Source of the DNA: Paracamarosporium sp. OC-R06-R3
Taxonomy: Eukaryota; Ascomycota; Dothideomycetes; Pleosporales; Didymosphaeriaceae
Assembly (NCBI GenBank): GCA_019828545.1
Contig: JACVRA010000154.1
Location: forward strand, 248,001-312,000
Length of the DNA stretch: 64,000 bases
Direction: 5' to 3'
Both the position numbers and the translations under genes were made by a program. The notes under the pieces were generated by a model, which did not search any database, was not told where the DNA came from, and saw nothing but the letters and a program-made list of their open reading frames with translations. Below, piece by piece: positions 42,675 through 55,800 of this stretch. The number at the start of each line of letters is the position of its first letter. Within the stretch, counting starts at the first letter, position 1.

Positions 42675-44000
42675 ACGAAAATCATCTCGGAACGGTTCGG
42701 CTTTGGAGTCAACAAATTGCACCCTCTGTTCCCGATTTCAAAGTATCGGCCTTCCGAGAAATATTTGTTTTCGATGATAAGAGGGCCTCGCGCCATGTAT
42801 AGTATTCGGGACTATGAAATTTTTTGCTCCACGGGTGTTCAACGAGCCGTCTAGGTAGCCAAACAGACTGAAAGACTACCGCGTATCCATGTTCCAATGT
42901 GCTCACGTCAATCGATCGACGTTCCGATACCTTGTTTTCAGCCATCAAACTTGCCCAAATGTATCCTCCCCCCTTACCTGCTTTGAATCATGACGGCGAA
43001 ATGCGGCAAGAATATCCACGGCAGCTCTTGGTCTGCAATACGTGCACTTGCTGTGTTGGGCTTTGCAATCGAAGTGTACAAAGGCTGTTGAAAGTCGAGC
43101 TGCGGATTGCCACTAGTGTAATTATAAACGTGGATGGTCTGGACTCGCTAAGGGCACCGCGATCACTCCACGTTCCCCAGATATGGGCGCTCCGCGTCTA
43201 CTTGGACTCCTTTGGTGCGGAGAAGTCACGCCAGCGGTGTTGGCTCACTCAGAGAAGCGGCCTTGCGCAGCATGAGCGCTTCGGAAGCGATGGAGTTTAG
43301 CGCCCGCGTGGGCTAATGGAGGCTCCATCCGATGCTACTCCGGCTATGCTGTGTGGCCCGGACGGACGCAGCCCAAGGGACTCAGGTGATGTTTGCTGCC
43401 AAATCCGCACGCTAAGAGTCGGGGCGGTCGTCTAATCAACAGTGAAGGATTTCTCTGTGGCCATTGATTCTGCTACCTCTTTTGGTTATCCTCGGGAGCT
43501 TGCAAACGGGCCGGACTTCGCTCGAATGGAAGCCGAAGATTGCAGGGATGCCAAGATGCTGCTAGCGCAGTGGGTACGGTGCAGGTAGCTTGGGCCTTGG
43601 GGCGAGGCAGTGTCTGAAGCAATGACGAGGGTGGTGGGATGTGCATCTCATGGCGTGCAGACGTGATCGCCTCCCATGTGCTTGAGATGGCCCTGAGCCA
43701 ATGCTGTAGGCGGAACACGCATGGTCTAGAGTAGGCTATTTGCAATGTTCCGAGAGGAAAGGTGCGGCTTAGGGGAGCTGTGGGGGAGGGGTACAGGCAT
43801 CCCACTGGTTGGCGCTGCGGGGCAGAAGCTCTCCGTTGTTGCGTCGACGCCACTCGTCCTCCACAACGACGACGGCCATAGGCTGCGCGAAATGCTGACG
43901 ACGGGGCTCCTCATGGCCGAGGTGTTGGCTGCCCCAAGGTGCTCGTCGTGTGGGCGCCGTGTGCGGGCCCGCGCCCGCTCGATGCTCTCATCGTCGCACT

Positions 44001-44100
44001 ACTTAAAGAGGAGCCTACCCCTCACTTGCCCTCATACCCTCTCCTTTGCCTTCTGCTTTCTATCTTCTACTTTACTTGATACCCTTCAATTGTTTTCACA
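44001..44100 (+). promoter_or_regulatory. aldehyde dehydrogenase core promoter
   Basis: A TATA-like ACTTAAAG lies at 44001-44008, followed by a long pyrimidine-rich tract (CTCTCCTTTGCCTTCTGCTT and on) up to the ATG at 44112. This pattern is usual for highly expressed fungal genes. A CCCCT stress-element-like motif lies near 44019. Assignment by sequence only. Confidence 0.4.
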
Positions 44101-44111
44101 TTCTCGCCAGC

Positions 44112-45767
44112 ATGACGTCTATCAAGCTCAAGACGCCGCACACGGGCGAGTACGAGCAGCCCACCGGACTGTAAGTGAACCCCCCTCCACCCTTGCCATT
44201 GTTGCTTGGTTTCACCAATCGCTGACAAATGGCCCAGGTTCATCAACAACGAGTTCGTCAAAGGCGTTGACGGAAAGACCTTCGAGGTCATCAACCCTGC
44301 CGACGAGACTGTCATTTGCTCCGTCCACGAAGCCACCGAGAAGGATGTCGATCTTGCCGTTTCCGCCGCCCGCAAAGCTTTCGAGGGTAGCTGGAGGAAA
44401 GAGACACCAGAGAATCGAGGCAGACTGCTTGTGAAGCTTGCAGATCTCTTCGAGAAGAATGCTGATGAATTGGCTGCGGTCGAGTCTCTGGACAACGGCA
44501 AGGCCATCAGCATGGCAAAGGGCGATGTAGCTGCCTCTGCGGGTTGCTTGAGGGTGAGCTACATGGCGCAAACACTTCGTTCGTCGCTGACCATGGGAAC
44601 AGTACTACGGTGGCTGGGCCGACAAGATCGAGGGCAAGGTCGTCGACACCACGCCCGACACCTTCAACTACATCAAGAAGGAGCCGGTAAGATATTTGGC
44701 ATTATGCGACCATTTCATTGCTAACATCCTACCAGATTGGTGTTTGCGGTCAGATTATCCCCTGGAACTTCCCGCTGCTTATGTGGTCATGGAAGATTGG
44801 CCCTGCTGTCGCTGCGGGTAACACTGTCGTCCTCAAGACAGCCGAGCAGACTCCCCTCTCGGCTCTCGTTGCCGCCAAACTCATCAAGGAGGCTGGTTTC
44901 CCTCCAGGTGTCATCAACATCATCTCTGGTTTCGGAAAGATCGCAGGTGCCGCCATTGCATCGCACATGAACATTGACAAGGTTGCTTTCACTGGCTCCA
45001 CCGTTGTCGGCCGACAAATCATGAAGGCTGCTGCTGGCTCCAACCTCAAGAAGGTTACCCTTGAGCTTGGAGGCAAGAGCCCTAACATCGTCTTCGAGGA
45101 TGCAGACATCGACAATGCCATCTCTTGGGTCAACTTCGGTATCTACTTCAACCACGGCCAATGCTGCTGTGCTGGTTCGCGTGTCTACGTCCAAGAATCC
45201 ATCTACGACAAGTTCATCCAGCAGTTCAAGGAGCGTGCAGCAAAGAACGCTGTTGGTGACCCATTCAAGCATGAAACATTCCAGGGCCCTCAGGTTTCCC
45301 AGTTGCAGTTTGACCGTATCATGGGCTACATCGAGGATGGCAAGAAGGCAGGTGCAACCATCGAGACTGGAGGCAAGCGTATTGGTGACAAGGGTTTCTT
45401 CATCGAGCCTACCATCTTCTCCAACGTCACCGAAGACATGAAGATTGTACAAGAGGAGATCTTTGGTCCCGTATGCACCATCTCCAAGTTCAAGACCAAG
45501 GAGGAGGCCATCAAGATCGGCAACAACACAACCTACGGTCTCGCCGCGGCCGTCCACACCAGCAACCTCAACACTGCTATTGAAGTATCAAACGCGCTTC
45601 GCGCAGGAACTGTGTGGGTCAACACCTACAATACTCTTCACTGGCAACTTCCGTTCGGCGGCTTCAAGGAGTCCGGCATTGGCCGTGAGTTGGGCGAGGC
45701 CGCATTGGAGAACTACACTCAAACAAAGACCGTATCTATTCGCCTGGGCGACGCACTGTTCGGCTAA
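44112..45767 (+). CDS. aldehyde dehydrogenase (Alt a 10/Cla h 10-type)
   Basis: Exons 44112-44170, 44238-44553, 44603-44686 and 44736-45767 encode 496 residues, the usual class 1/2 ALDH length. Motifs are IIPWNFPL (NAD region), FTGSTVVGR, the general base Glu263 in LELGG, and the nucleophile Cys297 in GQCCCAGSR; the 34-residue spacing to the Glu is as in ALDH2. EEIFGPV and the C-terminal [15 protein letters not shown] follow. The enzyme oxidises aldehydes to acids with NAD(P) in the cytosol; close relatives are allergens of Alternaria and Cladosporium. Introns cluster in the 5' quarter. A long antisense frame over exon 4 is a codon-pattern shadow. Confidence 0.95.
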
Positions 45768-46605
45768 GCTTGGAGCGAGGTGTAGGGTAGGAGTTCGGGG
45801 GAATGATGTCCGAATTGTAATGATCCAAATGGGAAAGGCTCGAGTGAGTAGTAACGAGCGATGGATCACTCATTACACTGTACATAATTAGCACGATTCG
45901 AAATTGAGATGATGAACGTAATCTTTCGCAAATCTCAACGTGAAACTCGATTTATAATTGCACCGTTTTTTTGCTGATACACAGCGCTGTGCAAAGCACG
46001 CTCTGGCGCACACGAATAAGTGGCAGACAGCACGGCCCACAAAGACCAGTAGGCCTTTCTGAATATCAGTAATAATATACTAAAGGCAGCCTGGAGGCTT
46101 TATACTAAGTTTTATTTTATTTAAAAGACTCTTATAGAAGTCTACAGCCATGTGCAATTATTATGAAGTTAAAACTATTGAGTAATGTCAGGAAACGCGC
46201 TCGGGCCTTATCTGCCACCATTTCGTGTGCGCCAGAGGCACGGCAGTACTCTAGAATATACTAAAGACGCAACTCTCTCGACTGTTTGCATTTGGTCATG
46301 TGCGAGACATCACGTTGTGATTCTCTGCTAGTAGGCCCATGCATTGACCGTCGGCTCACATGCACAGGCGTCGAAGGCAATTGTAAGCGAGCCAAAGGCG
46401 TGTTGCGTCAGAGCTCGAGCACAGGTCGCTCGAGCTTCCCGTGGAACGCGCATTCAACACCAGGCTGCCATACCGCTCCAAAAGCCCTCAGCATGGAGAC
46501 ACGTTTCAACCTGCTTTACGACAAAAGCATAACATGAAGAATCGCCGTATACGTAGACACTATTCGTAGTTTCTTTCCAGTTCAACTTCACCGCCCTCAA
46601 CAACC
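45768..46605. other. intergenic region with AT-rich patch
   Basis: No gene in about 840 bp. The stretch around 46060-46170 is very AT-rich (TATACTAAGTTTTATTTTAT) with a small AGACT..AGTCT inverted repeat. It may be the remnant of a RIP-mutated repeat. Confidence 0.45.
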
Positions 46606-49465
46606 ATGGCTTCCGCTGCGAACCAGTACATCCGCGAGGTCCTTCACTCCGCCGAAGCTCCTCCTGCGATCCCTGTACGGTACTTTTACACCTCGCCGCT
46701 CGCTATCGATGATCCGCTCTCGCCTCTTCCGCCACCTGCAACGGGTTCTTCGACTGCGCGCAGGCAGCCACCGAGACCCTTCTCAGAATATGACAACGAG
46801 GCAATAAATGAGACGTGGCTGGACTTGCGGAAAAAGATACTGAAGCACAATGAAGAGCTCGGAGAGAAGAGGAGAAGCGTGGATGGTCCACCTACACCGA
46901 CGGCGGGCACACCAACGTACCCCGCGGTGATGCGTTTGAAGCGGAAACGGGGTGGAAGCACATCTGGAGAAGAAAGGCAAGGTGCCTCGCAAGGGACGGA
47001 CATACCGTCTGTGCGATCGTCAAGCATGGGCAGGTATTCACGCTCAGCGGAAGCGGGCGAAGACAATAGCCCAAGCTCAAGTAGCGTGCCGCGTGCCCCT
47101 ACGTTGACCGGCTCACTACGAGCCCTGACACTGGAGCCTTCTGAGGGATCACCGCGGTCAGAAACTGCAACGACCGGGAAGCCGTTTACCCGATTACCTT
47201 CGCGAGGTAACGGGTCGAGTGCGAGGATGGCCGGCTCACTAGAGGATCGCAGACCTCCCGCGCCACAAGTGACGGATAGCTACAAGTGGGATGAGGATAT
47301 GGAACCTGCTCTACCAGACATTAAGGACAAGGGAACAAGTCGCAGGCCGCAAAAGCCAAACCCAGGCCCATCGGCAAAGGTGCCTGTGGGAGTGTCGCGG
47401 TTGCATCAAGTTGCCATGGACGCCGAGTCGATCCGCATGGAGCCGACCTACTGGGCGCCTGTCAACGATGTGGCCAAGGTGCTGCGAGGGACATGGTTCT
47501 ACAAGGACACTATGATGCCGGTCGAAGTAGAAGTCGCAAATATGCTAGAAGCTGGCTATCTCGAGTTGAAGCCATGGACAGAGACGTGGACGGATGAGCT
47601 GAACAGCGCTGTCGAAGTTGGTGCATTAGGCGAGATGAAGATACTACACAGGCTCTGGCCCGAGAAACCTAAGCAGGTGGACAGTCGACCATCTACATCT
47701 AACCAGATATTGACCACTCCCGGCCTAATACAGAGCACTCTGTCTGAAGAGCCTCTAGACGCAGAAAAGGAACGCCGCACTATCCTGGAGCATGTATGCG
47801 ACGTGATAGACATCTCTACCGGACCTGAAGGGCCGGATAACAAGGCAGCGGGAGATACCGAGTACGGTCATGGTGGACGCAAAAATTTGTATCGCTCAGC
47901 GGGTGTGATATATGCATCTGAGAAAGATGCATATATACTAAAGCCGGCGCTCCAGCCTTCTGACTATTATGGCAGGCGACCGCTTGCAAACTATATCCGC
48001 AAGGGCAGACCTATTGGTATTCCTGTCGTACGTGGATTTGACCAGGCAGCATGGAACAAATTATATCCGCCCAAAAAGACGGCTACAGCCCAGATGGCTA
48101 AACACGGCGTGTCAACTTCCCAGACTGGTGCACCGCCCTTCCAGCGGCAAAGATCCGACCCGGCTCTCGCGCTCTCGGATCGACCGCAGGTTACTGATCT
48201 GGTGCTTGTTATTCATGGTATCGGGCAGAAACTATCGGAAAGAATGGAGACATTTCACTTTACGCATGCTATCAATGCATTTCGTCGAGAAGTAAACGTC
48301 GAGTTAGGTGATAATGATGTAAAACGGCATCTTCGTAAACACATGGGTGGCATCATGGTGCTACCGGTACGTAAAAAGCGCTTTACCTTCCAAAATCTCG
48401 ATGCTAACAGATTACATGCAGGTAAACTGGCGTCTTCGAATCTCCCTCGAAGATAGTGCAACCGGTCCTGCAGAAGCCGAAGATCCCGCCGTCAACAAGT
48501 ACAATCTCAAAGACATCACCCCAACCACGCTTCCCTCAGTTCGCGGCATCGTTTCTGATGTTATGCTGGACGTCCCATATTATCTCTCCCAAGAACACCA
48601 CCCCAAAATGGTGTCCGCCTGCATTCAAGAAGCGAATCGCATTTACCGCCTATGGTGTCAAAACAACCCTGGCTTCTCAGAATGGGGTCGCGTCCACATT
48701 ATTGCACACTCACTGGGCTCCGTCATGGCCATGGATATTCTGTCCGACCAGCCTACAGTTGTAAACCCGCGCTTCGCTGACCCTACGTGTCCTGACGAGG
48801 ACATACCAAAAGATCACTTCATCTTCAACACAACAAACCTCTTCGTATGTGGCAGCCCAGTCGGATTCTTCCTCCTCCTCCGCAACGCAACGCTCCTCCC
48901 ACGTCGCGACAAAGAGAAGCCTGGCGCAGACTCGTACGCTACGCCAGGCGTAGCCGGCGAGCAAGGCACCTACGGATGCATCGCCGTAGACAACGTCTAC
49001 AACATCGTCAACGGCTACGACCCAGTAGCCTACATGCTCAATGCCGCCGTCGACGCCCCCTACGCCGCAACCCTCAAGCCCACAATCATCCCCTCCGCAA
49101 CCTCCTCCCTCTTCTCCTTCTCCAACCCCTTCCGCTCCTCCCACCACCACTCCGCCTCCGCCGACCGCCCCCCCACAATCCGCTTACCCTCCAACGTCGA
49201 GCTCGAAACGCACAACTTCACCCGCGAGGAAATCGCTGAGAAGCGCGCGTATCTGCTTAATGATAACGGGCAGGTGGATTTCTACCTCAAGTATGGTGGC
49301 GGCGCGCTGAGCATCGAGTATCTTACTATGCTGGGCGCGCATAGCAGTTACTGGGTTCATAGGGATTTTGTGAGGTTTGTGGTTTGTGAGGTTGGGAGGG
49401 GCGAGGGGCGGGGCGGGACGTTGCCTGGGTTGAGGGCGCAGAAGAGGAAGGTTGGGGGTGTGTGA
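46606..49465 (+). CDS. DDHD-domain phospholipase (PA-PLA1-like)
   Basis: Exons 46606-48366 and 48422-49465 with a 55-nt intron encode 934 residues. The N-terminal half is a WWE-like/disordered segment with a Ser/Pro-rich insert, then WAPVNDVAKVLRGTWFYKD. VLVIHGIGQKLSERME precedes the junction. The lipase nucleophile elbow is AHSLGS (Ser684). The DDHD domain has Asp787 in GYDPVAYML, an Asp in QVDFYLKYGG, and His/Asp in AHSSYWVHRDF near the C-terminus. Family members hydrolyse phosphatidic acid or phosphatidylinositol and act in organelle membrane traffic. There is no signal peptide. The coding strand is C-rich at 48850-49200, then G-rich to the stop. Confidence 0.9.
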
Positions 49466-49853
49466 TGGGTAGTGTTGAGGGAGAGGGGAGGTGGATAGTC
49501 GAGGGTGGTGGGAGTATTCGAGCGTTGCTTAATTGTTTAATACCCTGGTTAGATTCGCTGTTCTGCCGCGTTTGAATGTGCATCTGAGAAATGGTGTAGA
49601 CGTGAGGCTATCGTGATTGTGAGGTCTGGTGAGGCACGCATGAGTGGTATATTGGTGTAAGCGTATCTTTGTTGCATCTGCGGAAGAGAAGCTTTAAGTC
49701 CTGTGTATACGTATATGCTGTACTTCGCAAAGTCTATGAATGATTCGGGATAGCGATACCTTGTGGCGAAAACCGTGGCTATCGAGACATACAATATTTT
49801 GGCCTATCACCATGCCAACGAGGACGAATATATCCGCGTTATATTTCCACACC
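49466..49853. other. intergenic, convergent 3' ends
   Basis: About 390 bp between the DDHD phospholipase and NACHT-ankyrin stop codons. No structure was recognised. Confidence 0.5.
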
Positions 49854-52800
49854 TCACCATCTCACCACACTACCAACCCACCCCACCCCCTGCCTCCCCC
49901 CCTTCTCCTCCTCCCTAAACAACGCCACAATCCCCCTCTTCCCCTTCGCAACAGCAACATCAATCGCAGTCCTACACTCCCCATCCTCAACCCTCGGATC
50001 CAGCCCCCTCTCCAACAACTCCTTAAACACCCCCGCAATCTCCTCGCTCTGATGCCGCTCATACTCCGAAGCATCTGCCCGCCCAGCCGTGAGATGCAGG
50101 AGCCCCTCGCCCTTATCATTAACGGTGAATAGATCGGCGCCTGCATCTAGGAAGATAGGTAGGTAGGAGATGTGCGTGGAGTGCGTGTCGGGGTTGTATT
50201 CGTCTTGGCGGCCGTGGTACCGGCGGTGGGGTTTGGGTACTGGGATGTGTGTTGCTGAGATGAAGAGGGAGAGGGGCGTGCAGCCGGAGTTGTTCCGCGC
50301 GTTGATGTCGAGGCCTAGGGTGAGGAGGTGTTTGAAGCGGTGGGATGCTGTTTCTGCGTCGGGTTTTTTGTCGAACATTCTTGGGGCGAGGGCGTGCAGT
50401 GCGGTATTGCCGTTTGGGTCTGCTAGGGTGGGATCGACGCCGAGAGTGATGAGGGATTCGGAGGCCCATGCTTGGTTTGCTGTCAGGGCGAGAGTGAATG
50501 GGGTCCAGCCGTTGTGGTCGCGGAGATGGATTAGGTCTGGGGCGTTTGTGGTGAGGAGTTTGAATAGTTTGCGGGTGGCGTCGTCGAATTCTTTGGGGAG
50601 GGTACAGAGCCAGTGGAGCGCGGTGCGCCCTTCGTCGTCGACTGCTCGCAGATTGGCTCCTTTGGCAATGAGCTGCGTGGCTATGTCAGGCCGGATGGGA
50701 TATGCTGGCTCGTCTTGCTTCTCCCATGAATATGTGGGCTCGTCTTTCTTCGGATAGCAGGAGGATATTATGGGAAGGCGGCCGCATTTGCCCTTCTTCT
50801 CAAGATCTAGTTTCGAGGAAGTGAGCATTGGCCCAATAAACCCGTGCTCTTCGATGACCATTTGTAACACTGTAGCTTTGTCTTCGTATGTAGCCATAGG
50901 ATCGGCATCGTGCTCGAGAAGCGCCTCAATCATCTGTTCTTTCTGCTTGTAGCGGACTTCTTTGGGCTCTCCGTTGTGAGAACCTTCTTTCTTAGCAGCC
51001 TCGTGTAGCGGGTAGTACTTAGCAGTAGTGTCCGACGGCGCTATGGCGAGAATGTTTGGGTCTGCTCCTGCATCCAAGAGCGCTCCAACAATGTCGACTC
51101 GCCGATATTGTATAGCTGACAATAATGGGGTTGAGTCACCCAATGTCGGATCAGCACCGTGTTCGATCAGAAGACAAATATCATCGGCTGTCTCTGCAAA
51201 ATTCAAGACTGATTTGCCTTCCAAGTTGAGCTTGTTCGGATCAGCACCATGTTCGAGTAAAGTGGCCATCGTCCTGCGCTTCCAGATACCAAATTCAGAA
51301 GAAGCAGCAACCAGAAGTGGAGTCTTTCCGTCCTTCGCAGTTAAGTCGACATCTGCACCATGGGAAATCAAGTATTCAAGCGCTTCGATGTGCCAGAAAT
51401 ATCGCCCTTCCGCCAGAACATGCAAGGCGCACCGCTCAGAATTCTGTCCGAATAAAACATTGGGATCAACCTTCGCCTTTTCGAGGAGCACTCTGATGAC
51501 CTCAAGATTAGGCAATTCAGTTGAGCATGCCTTGCCAAGCAGAGTTTCAGAATCACTTTCCTTGTTTATTACTGTTTGTCGGTCGATATCTTCCATCTCT
51601 TGAAGAAGCTCTTCCAGCAACAAAGCATGACCCCAGCTCGCAAGCACGTGCAGAGCTTCAAGACGAATTCCTTCACTCTTTCTAATCATCTCACGGAGCA
51701 GATCGTAATCAGCAAGTTGTAGAATGCGTTCGACCTTGGCTTTGGTGGACATGGTGATACGAGGTCGAGCAGGCTGTTGCTGTGTTCCTGTAGTTGATGT
51801 ATTGCCCGAGTCGGTACGTGGAACTTTCTGCTCATCACCGGTGCAGATGGTCTGTAGCAGCACTTCAACCTCTTCAGTGCCTCGACGAGTTCCCACGATC
51901 CTCTCTCCAAAAGGATCGCCTGAAGAATAGCCCCTTCTCTGAAACTCAATCACCATTTCAGTGCAGCCGTACTTAACAGCAAGATCCATTGGTGTCGTCT
52001 CGCTCCATTCCCGACGCCAGCTGTCTTTCTGAGGTATGTAGTCTAGCTTCGCACCTGCGCGAGCCAACATCTCGATGATGTCCAATGTACGTTCGGTTGT
52101 CTGACGAAATTTGTAGATAGCACCAGCACGGCCTTCTCCTGGAGGATCCTTCAAGCTGATGCCAAATGTCCCAACAACCAAAGATTGTTGATGAGCGCGT
52201 TGGATGTGTCCTTTTCCCGTTTCGTTCTCTTTCTCTAATTCGGCCAGAGCATGGGCTGGTGATTGACCCATTGTATCAGGAATGTTCGGATCTGCTCCAG
52301 CCTCGAGTAGATAGCGGACACTTTCTGGCCTACCGGAACTACACGCGTAGTGTAAGGCAGTCCGATGGGGCCAAGCGACATGCTTTAGGTTAACATAGCG
52401 ATCCAGTACTCCACGTTTCCTATACTCTTCCAGCAAGAGACCTAGAATGTTCGGTTGACGTGCTCGCGCCGCAAGATGCAACGGAGAAAGACCTTCGTAG
52501 GTAAGAGCTTCCGGGTCAGCACCGGCATCCAAAAGTAGCTTGACGTTCGCTTCGCAGGTGATCACAGCGTAATGCAAAGGCGTGGCACCTTTGTGGTCCA
52601 TTGCGGTTATGTCACTACGAGGTATGATTTCCCCTTTGAGGAAGGTTTCGATAAAGGCACTGTCTCTTCTTGCTTGTAGCCAGGTAGCACAAACCAAGTG
52701 AAATGGCGTATGTCCAGCTTTGTTTTTGGCATCCATTGGTACGCCAAGATCGCGCAACTGTTGGATCTTGCTGATAAAACGAGGTAAGTAAGAATCCGAA

Positions 52801-55800
52801 CAACGCACTAGTTCGTGCATTAACGTATTGCCTTCATAGTCGACTGCAAGTGGGTCAACGCCCTGACGAACAAACAGATCTATCATCTGGACATTCATTT
52901 CGCTCTTCTGGACGACGTGATGAAGCATCGTCGCACCTGAATTATCCCTCACATGTGGATCACAGCCAAACTCAATGAAGTGTTCCAAAGTGGAAACACT
53001 CTTTGAGTTCCTGCCTATCAAGACATGTAAAACCGTCCGTCCTGTAGGGTCAGTGATGTTCATGTTTATGCCTGCGTTCTTGAGCGTGTTAAATATTTTC
53101 TTGTATGTATCGCGGCTTGCCTCAGTGTCTTTCCACTTGTCTTGGTAACCATTCTTGTCCATTACGAGCAAAGGTGGCATACCCTCGGTGTCTCTCATAT
53201 TGACATCCATGCCTACTTTGACAAGGGCCTCGAACAATTTCGGGTCGGCCAGCGTTGGCAAGCAACGCATCAACCCATGCATGGGTGTATCACCTCCTTT
53301 TTGCTGCTGGTCCGGCTTAGCGCTAATGTGAAGCAGCTTTTCAAAAGTGGCAGACTGTTTCTCCTCGCCTGGGGCCAAGTAGGCCATCAAAGGAGTTCTA
53401 CCGTAGTTATCTTCGACATTAGCATCTGCGCCATACTCAACAAGCATGTCGATAACTTCTAGTCGGTGAGTGATGTGAAGAGGCGTCGAACCGTAACGCG
53501 TCCGCGCGTTTGGGTCTGCGCCAGCTTCTAGCAGTGTTTTCACCAAATGGTCTTTAGCATCGTCGAACAGAGAGCCGAACATGAAATTTTTCTGCACCTT
53601 GCAGGCACTGTGCAGGGGCGTCCATCCATCTTTATCTTTGGCATGTATATCGCCACCGGCCTCAACAAGCAGTTGGAAACAATTAAGAGCGTTCTCATCT
53701 CTATCATATGATCTGTTCCAGTAATCGTAGTTCGCCCATCCATGCAACGCGGTGGGTCCATCCGGATAGGTTTCTCCATCAGGGCTCGGCCAGCCACTGC
53801 TGGTATCACCAGTGTTGTCGCGCATGATTCGGCTGTGCACGTTCGGGTCAGCTCCGTGTTTCAGTAGTACTCTCACGATGTCCACATCAAAATCCGCTGA
53901 AGCTTGGTATAATCTCGTTCGTTGACCATTAACTCGATCAATGGAGATGCCACCTGCCTGCAGGACCGCCTCGACGTTCTCGACGCCCTTTACCCAGCCA
54001 AAAGCTTCTTGTCTCCACTCTCGATCGACTAACGGCAGGAAGCATTTGATAATGTTTGTGTACCCACGCCGACAGGCATATTCCAACGGAGTCTCGCCTT
54101 CATCGGATCCAAACTGCTCGGCGATCCATTCCGGTGTCGTTTTGGTCTTTAACGTAGCTGGACTCACGCCTTTTTCAAGAAGTTGTTGCACAATTTCCAA
54201 CTTATTCTCTTCAGCCGCGTAATGGAGTGGCTTAAGTCCATATCGGTCATCCGAGTCAGGTTCGGCGCCATGCTGTAGCAACAAGCTCGTGACGTTGGCG
54301 TGGCCTTCTTCTGATGCGTATGATAAAGGCGTGCGCTCCTCTGCGTCTTTTTCATCCAAGGAGACACCCTTTGAGATAACGTGCTTAACATATGTATGCC
54401 ATCCCAGGAAGCTTGCCACATGCAAGTTTCTGACTTTAGCCGGACGATAACTCTTCCATTTCATGAGTAGCCAGATGGTAAATGCAGGTCTGCCAGGCCT
54501 AAACAGAGTGTCAATGGTAGACCACATACTCAAGTCCCCTGGATCGGCTTTAGTTACATGATGATCAAGGTTGCCGACAACGTAGTCAAGAAGGGGGTAT
54601 TTTAGACGTAGCTCTTGAATAATGTCTGCTTTCCTTTTGTCTTCTTCTTGGCGGCCGTCACTGGTATCAAGGTCATCGTAGGTATCGTAGTCGTCCTCAT
54701 CTTCATCTTCGTCGCTTTCTTCGCCTGCATCGGAGGCTTCCTCTGGGTCCTCCCATTCCGCGTACAATGCGTCGTCAGGCACCTCGCACTTATCCAAATA
54801 GCGGAGCGAGATTCCTACAAGCATCGCGTGTGCTTTGCTCTTATCCACTGTAGGAAAGGCGCCTTCTCCGCTACCTCTTTCCGTGTCTCTTAAAAATTCA
54901 GTGAAAGAATGATGTATGACACTGACGCTCTCGTCCTCCAAGATTTCCAGCAGACGTCCACAGCTCTGTCTTACTAGATTCTTGCCTTCTTTCAGACCCA
55001 TTCCAGCCTCGGAGCGAAGCATCATGACCAGGCTTCCCAGCTCGATCAGCCTCAGGGGTCGGGACGAATGAATGACACATTGAAGGACCATAAGCTGTTG
55101 TTTTTGTGTGATTCCTGAGCGTCGGGAGTGTTCAGCCAACATATCCGTATAGAGTTCCTTAAGATTTCGCGGCAGCCGCTCCAAGCTTGTCGGCAAAGTA
55201 TCCTCCGTAATCGTTCCTTCATGTAAACCAGTGATCAAGTTGTCCGTCATTAGTCTTGCATGAAGGAACAACCCCTTTGCTCGCTCGCATATTGCTTCTT
55301 TGACTTCCTGGTACTTGTCGTTGCCCAAATTGGGGTCCAAAGTGTTTAAACGTACTTCGACGTAGTGAGTTATGTCCGGATATAGCATAGTCGGGTCCAG
55401 TTTGATGGCAGTTATCGTACGATCTCGAAGGGTCTTTTCGATGCTTGGTATTGGTCTCGAAGTTAAGAATAATTTCACTTTGGAATGCGGGCCGGTGGTG
55501 CCTAGGATCTTTAATTTTTCAATGAAATCTGCGTGTGTATCGTCCATCTCGTCGAGGCCATCTGCTATGCAGTACACTGGCTTGTCTACATGATGCAAAG
55601 CCTGCACCAAGATATCCCACAACATCACCATCTCCTTACTAGCGCCTGTGTTGGCCTTTGAAAGCTCATTCAATCGATAATGCAGCCAGCAGTTGTGAGG
55701 CAATAGTTGTGCTAACCAGTCTCTGACAAGGTACGTTGGGTTGTGATTTGTTGCAACGATCTGTCGGAAGAAAAAGAACAGCACTATGTTGTTATCGTCG

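Larger units (their letters stand above)
42579..44111. other. intergenic region, Yra1 3' end to aldehyde dehydrogenase
   Basis: 1.5 kb with no supported gene. A 16-bp unit is duplicated in tandem at 42643-42674. The last 120 bp are the aldehyde dehydrogenase promoter. A 126-codon minus frame at 43473-43853 has no domain. Confidence 0.5.

Noticed and set aside
44787..45557. 256-codon ORF antisense to aldehyde dehydrogenase
   Set aside because: Antisense frames over highly biased codons are a common shadow effect; no domain and the sense gene is certain.
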